Origin: Bacilli bacterium
Lineage (GTDB): Bacteria; Bacillota_I; Bacilli_A; ML615J-28; CAG-698
Direction: 5' to 3'
Assembly: GCA_028691715.1 (NCBI GenBank)
Contig: JAQUYR010000042.1
Coordinates: 1 to 9,801, forward strand
DNA length: 9,801 bases
The position numbers and the translations under genes are program-made. This document shows, piece by piece, positions 6,442 through 9,801 of the stretch; within the stretch, counting starts at the first letter, position 1; each line of letters starts with the position of its first letter. The notes beneath the pieces are model-generated. The model did no database searches. It was not told the DNA's origin and saw only the letters and a list, made by a program, of their open reading frames with translations.

Positions 6442-8176
6442 TTTGGTAAAAAAGTCTATTATAAAAGTAATTAGAAAAAATATGGGTCGATGTATATTAC
6501 TGATCTTTGCTGTTTGCGGCACTGTCATCACAAGTTTAGTTCCTCCACAGATTTTGAAACAAATCTTTGATCAAAACCTTGTGCCAAGAAGCAGTGACGG
6601 GCTGCTCATGTTAGCAATAGCTTATATGGGTGTTATATTGTTTATTGGCGTCTTTGATTTTATGAAGGAGGCTGTCCTTACAGTTTTAGGGCAAAAAATC
6701 ACAAAGGAAATCCGGGTTGAAATGATGGTAAAGCTTGAAAAAATATATGCCTTGTTTTTCTCTAGCAATGGGTCTGGTGTAGTTGTTTCAAGATTTACTA
6801 ACGATGTGGATGCGATTAACTCTTTGTTTACGAGTGGTATTGTGGGAATGATGATCGACTGTTTAAAGGTTATAGGAATTATATTTTCTATTTGGCTGTT
6901 CAGTGAAACGCTTGGAATCATCACTATAATATTACTTCCCATTATTTATGCGATCACAAGGCTTTTTCAAAAAAGAATGTTAAAGGCACAGATAGAAAAT
7001 CGAATTTTAGTGGGCAAGGTAAACAATCATATTTCCGAAAGCTTGAAAAATGCACAGATGATTAAGGTTTTCAGCAAAGAAAACTACATGGAAAGGAAAT
7101 ATACGGAGCATTTACTGGATAACTATAAAACTGTTGAAAAAGTAAATTTCTATGATTCCGTATTTCCTCCTATGATACAAATTACCCGTGCTGTTGTAAT
7201 TGCCATAATTGTTATTCTATCATCGAAGCAACTTAATTATTTGGGGATATCCCTGGGTATGGTTGCAGCATCCATTGATCTGATTTCAAACTTGTTTGCA
7301 CCAATTGAAAATCTGGGAATGGAGCTTCAAAACATTCAGCAGGCAATATCCGGTATTCATCGAGTGAACAACTTTTACAGTGAGACAGAAGACACTAATA
7401 CGATTAAGGAATTACAAGCAGAAAATATTATACCAATCCGTGAAGAAGTAAGACTTTCATTTCACGACTTAACATTTCATTATGAGGAAGGAACAGATGT
7501 TTTGCAAAATATCAACCTTATAATAAAACCACAGGAAAAGGTTACATTTGTCGGTAGAACAGGCGTTGGAAAATCCACATTATTTAAACTTATCATGGGA
7601 TTACTGAAACCTTCTGAAGGCAATATTACAATCAATGGAATTGATGTTTACAACATACCGAATAATGAAAAACGTAAGATATTTGGTTATGTAGATCAGA
7701 GCTTTCATTTGATAAAAGGCACAGTTGCGGAGCAAATCAGTCTACAAGACGAGAGTATCACAAGAGAGCAAATTGAACATGCACTGGAATTTGTGGGAAT
7801 GACGGATTATATAGCATCTTTAGAGAAGGGCTTTGATACACAAGTAATCAATGACACTCTTTTTTCACAAGGACAAATGCAACTTCTTGCGATTGCAAGA
7901 GCAATTGTGACAGATCCTCCAATTTTACTATTGGATGAAATTACGGCAAATCTAGATTCAATCACTGAGGAAAAGATAGTTACAGTACTGCAAAAGGCAA
8001 GCCGAGCACACACAATACTGTCGATTTCTCACCGTTTATCCTCTATGATTGCCAGCGATATGGTTGTTATTTTAGAAAATGGCAGAGTAAAAAATACAGG
8101 TTCTCCGGAAATGCTGTTGCAAAAGGATGACTGGTATCGCAGCCATCTTGCACTGGAGAAACTGACTTGGAGTTAA
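6431..8176 (+). CDS. ABC exporter half-transporter, catalytic-site subunit
   Basis: 581 residues from ATG 6431, with a membrane domain (first helices about 20-43 and 58-78), coupling segment SGVVVSRFTNDVDAI (115-129) and ATPase domain. Motifs: Walker A GRTGVGKST (375-383), Q-loop Gln423, Walker B ILLLDE with catalytic Glu503, D-loop ANLD (506-509) and H-loop His534. The signature is degenerate: FSQGQ (478-482) instead of LSGGQ. It therefore supplies the working Walker B for the site completed by LSGGQ of the upstream subunit, while its own poor signature faces that subunit's Asp498. The start lies inside the upstream gene, whose stop is at 6439-6441. ATG 6425 is an equally possible start and the frame is open further back to 6386, but the family has no such extension. 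The overlap implies translational coupling and balanced expression of the two halves. Confidence 0.9.
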   Translation: MENSLVKKSIIKVIRKNMGRCILLIFAVCGTVITSLVPPQILKQIFDQNLVPRSSDGLLMLAIAYMGVILFIGVFDFMKEAVLTVLGQKITKEIRVEMMVKLEKIYALFFSSNGSGVVVSRFTNDVDAINSLFTSGIVGMMIDCLKVIGIIFSIWLFSETLGIITIILLPIIYAITRLFQKRMLKAQIENRILVGKVNNHISESLKNAQMIKVFSKENYMERKYTEHLLDNYKTVEKVNFYDSVFPPMIQITRAVVIAIIVILSSKQLNYLGISLGMVAASIDLISNLFAPIENLGMELQNIQQAISGIHRVNNFYSETEDTNTIKELQAENIIPIREEVRLSFHDLTFHYEEGTDVLQNINLIIKPQEKVTFVGRTGVGKSTLFKLIMGLLKPSEGNITINGIDVYNIPNNEKRKIFGYVDQSFHLIKGTVAEQISLQDESITREQIEHALEFVGMTDYIASLEKGFDTQVINDTLFSQGQMQLLAIARAIVTDPPILLLDEITANLDSITEEKIVTVLQKASRAHTILSISHRLSSMIASDMVVILENGRVKNTGSPEMLLQKDDWYRSHLALEKLTWS

Positions 8177-8248
8177 GCTGGATATATACCTTTAAGTGAG
8201 TATGAAGATGAAAGTAGTCCAATTAGGAATACAGAAGGAGGAGCCTAT

Positions 8249-8431
8249 ATGCAAGATTCACAGCTAACCAAAAACGCATTATTTGCATCTATGAAGGAAC
8301 TTATGGCTAAGTACCCGATGGAAAAAATCAAGATTGTCAATAATGTTGAACGTTGCAATATGAATCAGCAGAGCTTTTACTACCGCTTTAAAGATAATTA
8401 TGATTTTGTAAACTGGGTTTATTATTTGTAG
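8249..8431 (+). pseudogene. TetR-family regulator truncated after its DNA-binding domain
   Basis: ATG 8249 follows a very strong AGAAGGAGGAG (8233-8243) and encodes 60 residues. They match the N-terminal helix-turn-helix of TetR/AcrR proteins, in particular the DhaS-like group: TKNALFASMKELMAKYPMEK (7-26), recognition-helix region NMNQQSFYYRFKDNYD (37-52) and then 'FVNWVYY'. Family members continue for another 120 or so residues as the ligand-binding and dimerisation domain. Here a TAG follows at 8429-8431, where the sequence turns into the 3' end of an AI-2E permease gene on the other strand. In the usual full-length position, 'SDI' would be expected where 'VNN' (30-32) stands, so point decay is also possible. 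It probably once regulated the ABC pump 72 bases upstream. Without a dimerisation domain it is unlikely to work. Confidence 0.8.
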
Positions 8432-9055
8432 CCTCATGTAATAAAGCATAAGCAGAAGCAGCTAATAACATTCCTATGGGACTAGCAAGATTACCACCAA
8501 TAGTAATTGATGCAAGTACCCATATGGCAGGAAGATTGATTTTAGAACCAACGACTCTGGAATAAATCATATTCCCTTCTACTTGTTGCAATATTAGTAG
8601 AAATATGATAAAAACAAAGGCTTTGAAGGGATTAACTGTAAGTATCATAAAGGCAACAACAATAGCACAAATATATGCACCTACAATGGGAAGTAGAGCT
8701 GTTACACCAACCAAAGAACCAATCATAGGGGTGATAGAACAATAGCAATAGGATGACGTAGTTTTTTAAAATATTTATTAGAATTTTTGGTAAATAAATG
8801 TTTCTCTATAGGACGCATGGGAACATTAAAAATGAGAGATAATACTACTCCTTATAATAAAGGAAATATAAAATCTACTAACCAAGAAGAGATTGCATTT
8901 GCAATAATGTTCATATGTCCCACAGCTAAATAAATTAATATATAAATGGTAAAAATTCCTATGATCCATTTGGATACAAAACTACGTTTTTTCCTGCTTT
9001 CTATTAGCCTTGATAACTCCATTTTAGACATTAATGTCTTGCATAAGTGATGCAA
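8388..9055 (-). pseudogene. AI-2E family permease, broken by stop, deletion and 3' truncation
   Basis: Reading leftwards, the N-terminal part runs from about 9055 (TTG) or 9022 (ATG, MELSRLIE) through one membrane segment to VDFIFPLL, then TAA at 8854-8852. The same frame continues with GVVLSLIFNVPMRPIEKHLF (from 8851) to LRHPIAIVLS (to 8732), clearly coding. Near 8731 the reading jumps frame to PMIGSLVGVTALLPIVGAYI, then QQVEGNMIYSRVVGS and LPAIWVLASITIGGN, which is the C-terminal half of the family. About 150 middle residues are missing. The last recognisable family residues (ALLHEAT) end near 8427; the frame then runs antisense through the TetR stub to a stop at 8388. Intact family members are roughly 350-400 residues with about eight membrane helices and export small molecules. 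This copy cannot make a functional protein. Confidence 0.85.
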
Positions 9056-9084
9056 TCTTTTTTGGCTAAAATCATTTTTTAATA

Positions 9085-9765
9085 TTATTTGCTTCCTTTT
9101 TCAGATTTGTGTTTATATAAGTAATTCGCAAGTAAAGAAAAGCCTGCATAAAGAATCATCAACAAAATTGAGACCCAAAACATAGGAGAATCAGGCTTTG
9201 TTATACTTGCCCCGAGCAGTGTGGAAAGTATGGTGTTAGGAAGTGAGCCAAGAATGCTGGCGAATATATAACGTGAAAAAGGTATCTTTGTTGCACCAAG
9301 ATACAAACTGACCACATCCATTGGAAGGAAGCTGATGATTCTTAGGAAGAAACATACAAAAAATGAATTATTATGTTGCAGTTCTATAATATGAGAAAGT
9401 TTAGGATATTTTTTTGTTAGTTTATCAACAGTAATAGTGCCGGAAAAATATCCGATCCAAAAAGAAACAGTGTAACAAATAAGCATTCCTGCAATATTAA
9501 CAAGAAGAGCTATTCCGGTTGGGAAAAGATGTCCGCCAGCAATTTTTAAGATAATAAGCGGAAAAAAAATTGACAAACTTTTTATCGCATACAAAAGAAG
9601 TAAAATACACGCAGCAAAATAAGGGTTCTGTGGAGTGTATTTTAATATTGATTCCACAGTAAGTGTTTTCCCAAAGAAAATGTAACAAATTATAAAAATG
9701 ATACATAGCACTATGGGAAGAAATTTAATAAAGGATAAATATTTGCCGGTTTTTTTTGAATTCAT
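9085..9765 (-). CDS. TVP38/TMEM64 (VTT-domain) family membrane protein
   Basis: 226 residues, intact. A short basic N-terminus is followed by hydrophobic helices at about 13-32, 48-72, 83-106, 134-157, 165-187 and 195-216 and a Lys-rich tail. The VTT/DedA-like core spans roughly 65-190. It has the conserved Gly-rich re-entrant part KIAGGHLFP (74-82) and the characteristic FFLRIISFLPMDVVSLYLGA (139-158), followed by FSRYIFASILGSLPNTILST (163-182). Proteins of this superfamily act in the cytoplasmic membrane and are linked to lipid scrambling or flipping and membrane homeostasis; the specific role here is unknown. ATG 9765 is preceded on its strand by AAGGAAAA. It lies 30 bases upstream of, and co-directional with, the broken AI-2E gene, so the two may once have formed an operon. 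No promoter is visible before the window ends. Confidence 0.85.
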   Translation of the reverse strand: MNSKKTGKYLSFIKFLPIVLCIIFIICYIFFGKTLTVESILKYTPQNPYFAACILLLLYAIKSLSIFFPLIILKIAGGHLFPTGIALLVNIAGMLICYTVSFWIGYFSGTITVDKLTKKYPKLSHIIELQHNNSFFVCFFLRIISFLPMDVVSLYLGATKIPFSRYIFASILGSLPNTILSTLLGASITKPDSPMFWVSILLMILYAGFSLLANYLYKHKSEKGSK

Positions 9766-9801
9766 TATTTTTCCTTAATCAAAGCCGTGGTCTTTTAGCT
9801 A

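Noticed and set aside
9766..9801. End of another minus-strand gene at the right edge
   Set aside because: Only 36 bases are available; the possible endings (for example AKRPRL plus stop) cannot be told from chance.

Overview
The window looks like low-GC Firmicutes DNA, most likely from a clostridial gut-type species. It is AT-rich, has strong AGGAGG-type ribosome binding sites and TTG/GTG starts, and carries protein families typical of Clostridia. It reads as a mosaic accessory region rather than chromosomal core: an integrative-element gene at the left edge, a regulator plus P-type ATPase operon and a two-gene ABC exporter in the middle, and several broken genes at the joints.

Left (1-1411): the 3' part of a coiled-coil gene of the DUF6674 type, a family I associate with clostridial conjugative elements. 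It is followed by the first 26 codons of a translationally coupled next gene that stops abruptly. About 550 bases without a convincing gene follow. This stretch holds several inverted repeats, a terminator-like hairpin on the minus strand and a six-codon leader-like ORF.

Centre (1412-4668): a good promoter whose start region is covered by a perfect 32-bp palindrome drives a ChrB N-terminal-domain protein and a P2-like cation P-type ATPase. Right after the ATPase lies the frameshifted start of a second chrB-like gene, so this was once a longer or repeated chrB array. The ATPase keeps all catalytic motifs, but several classical Ca2+-ligand positions are changed, so its ion is unknown. No chromate transporter (ChrA) is present.

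Centre-right (4696-8431): two overlapping ABC exporter half-transporters with complementary defects, one lacking the catalytic Glu and the other with a degenerate signature motif. This is the pattern of a heterodimeric multidrug-type pump with one working ATP site. A TetR-family gene follows but is cut after its DNA-binding domain.

Right (8388-9765, minus strand): the TetR stub abuts the 3' end of a decayed AI-2E-family permease gene, which has an internal deletion, a stop codon and a frameshift. An intact TVP38/VTT-family membrane protein gene lies upstream of it. The truncated genes at about 860 and about 8425 probably mark edges of rearranged segments. No transposase, integrase, tRNA, rRNA or CRISPR array is visible.
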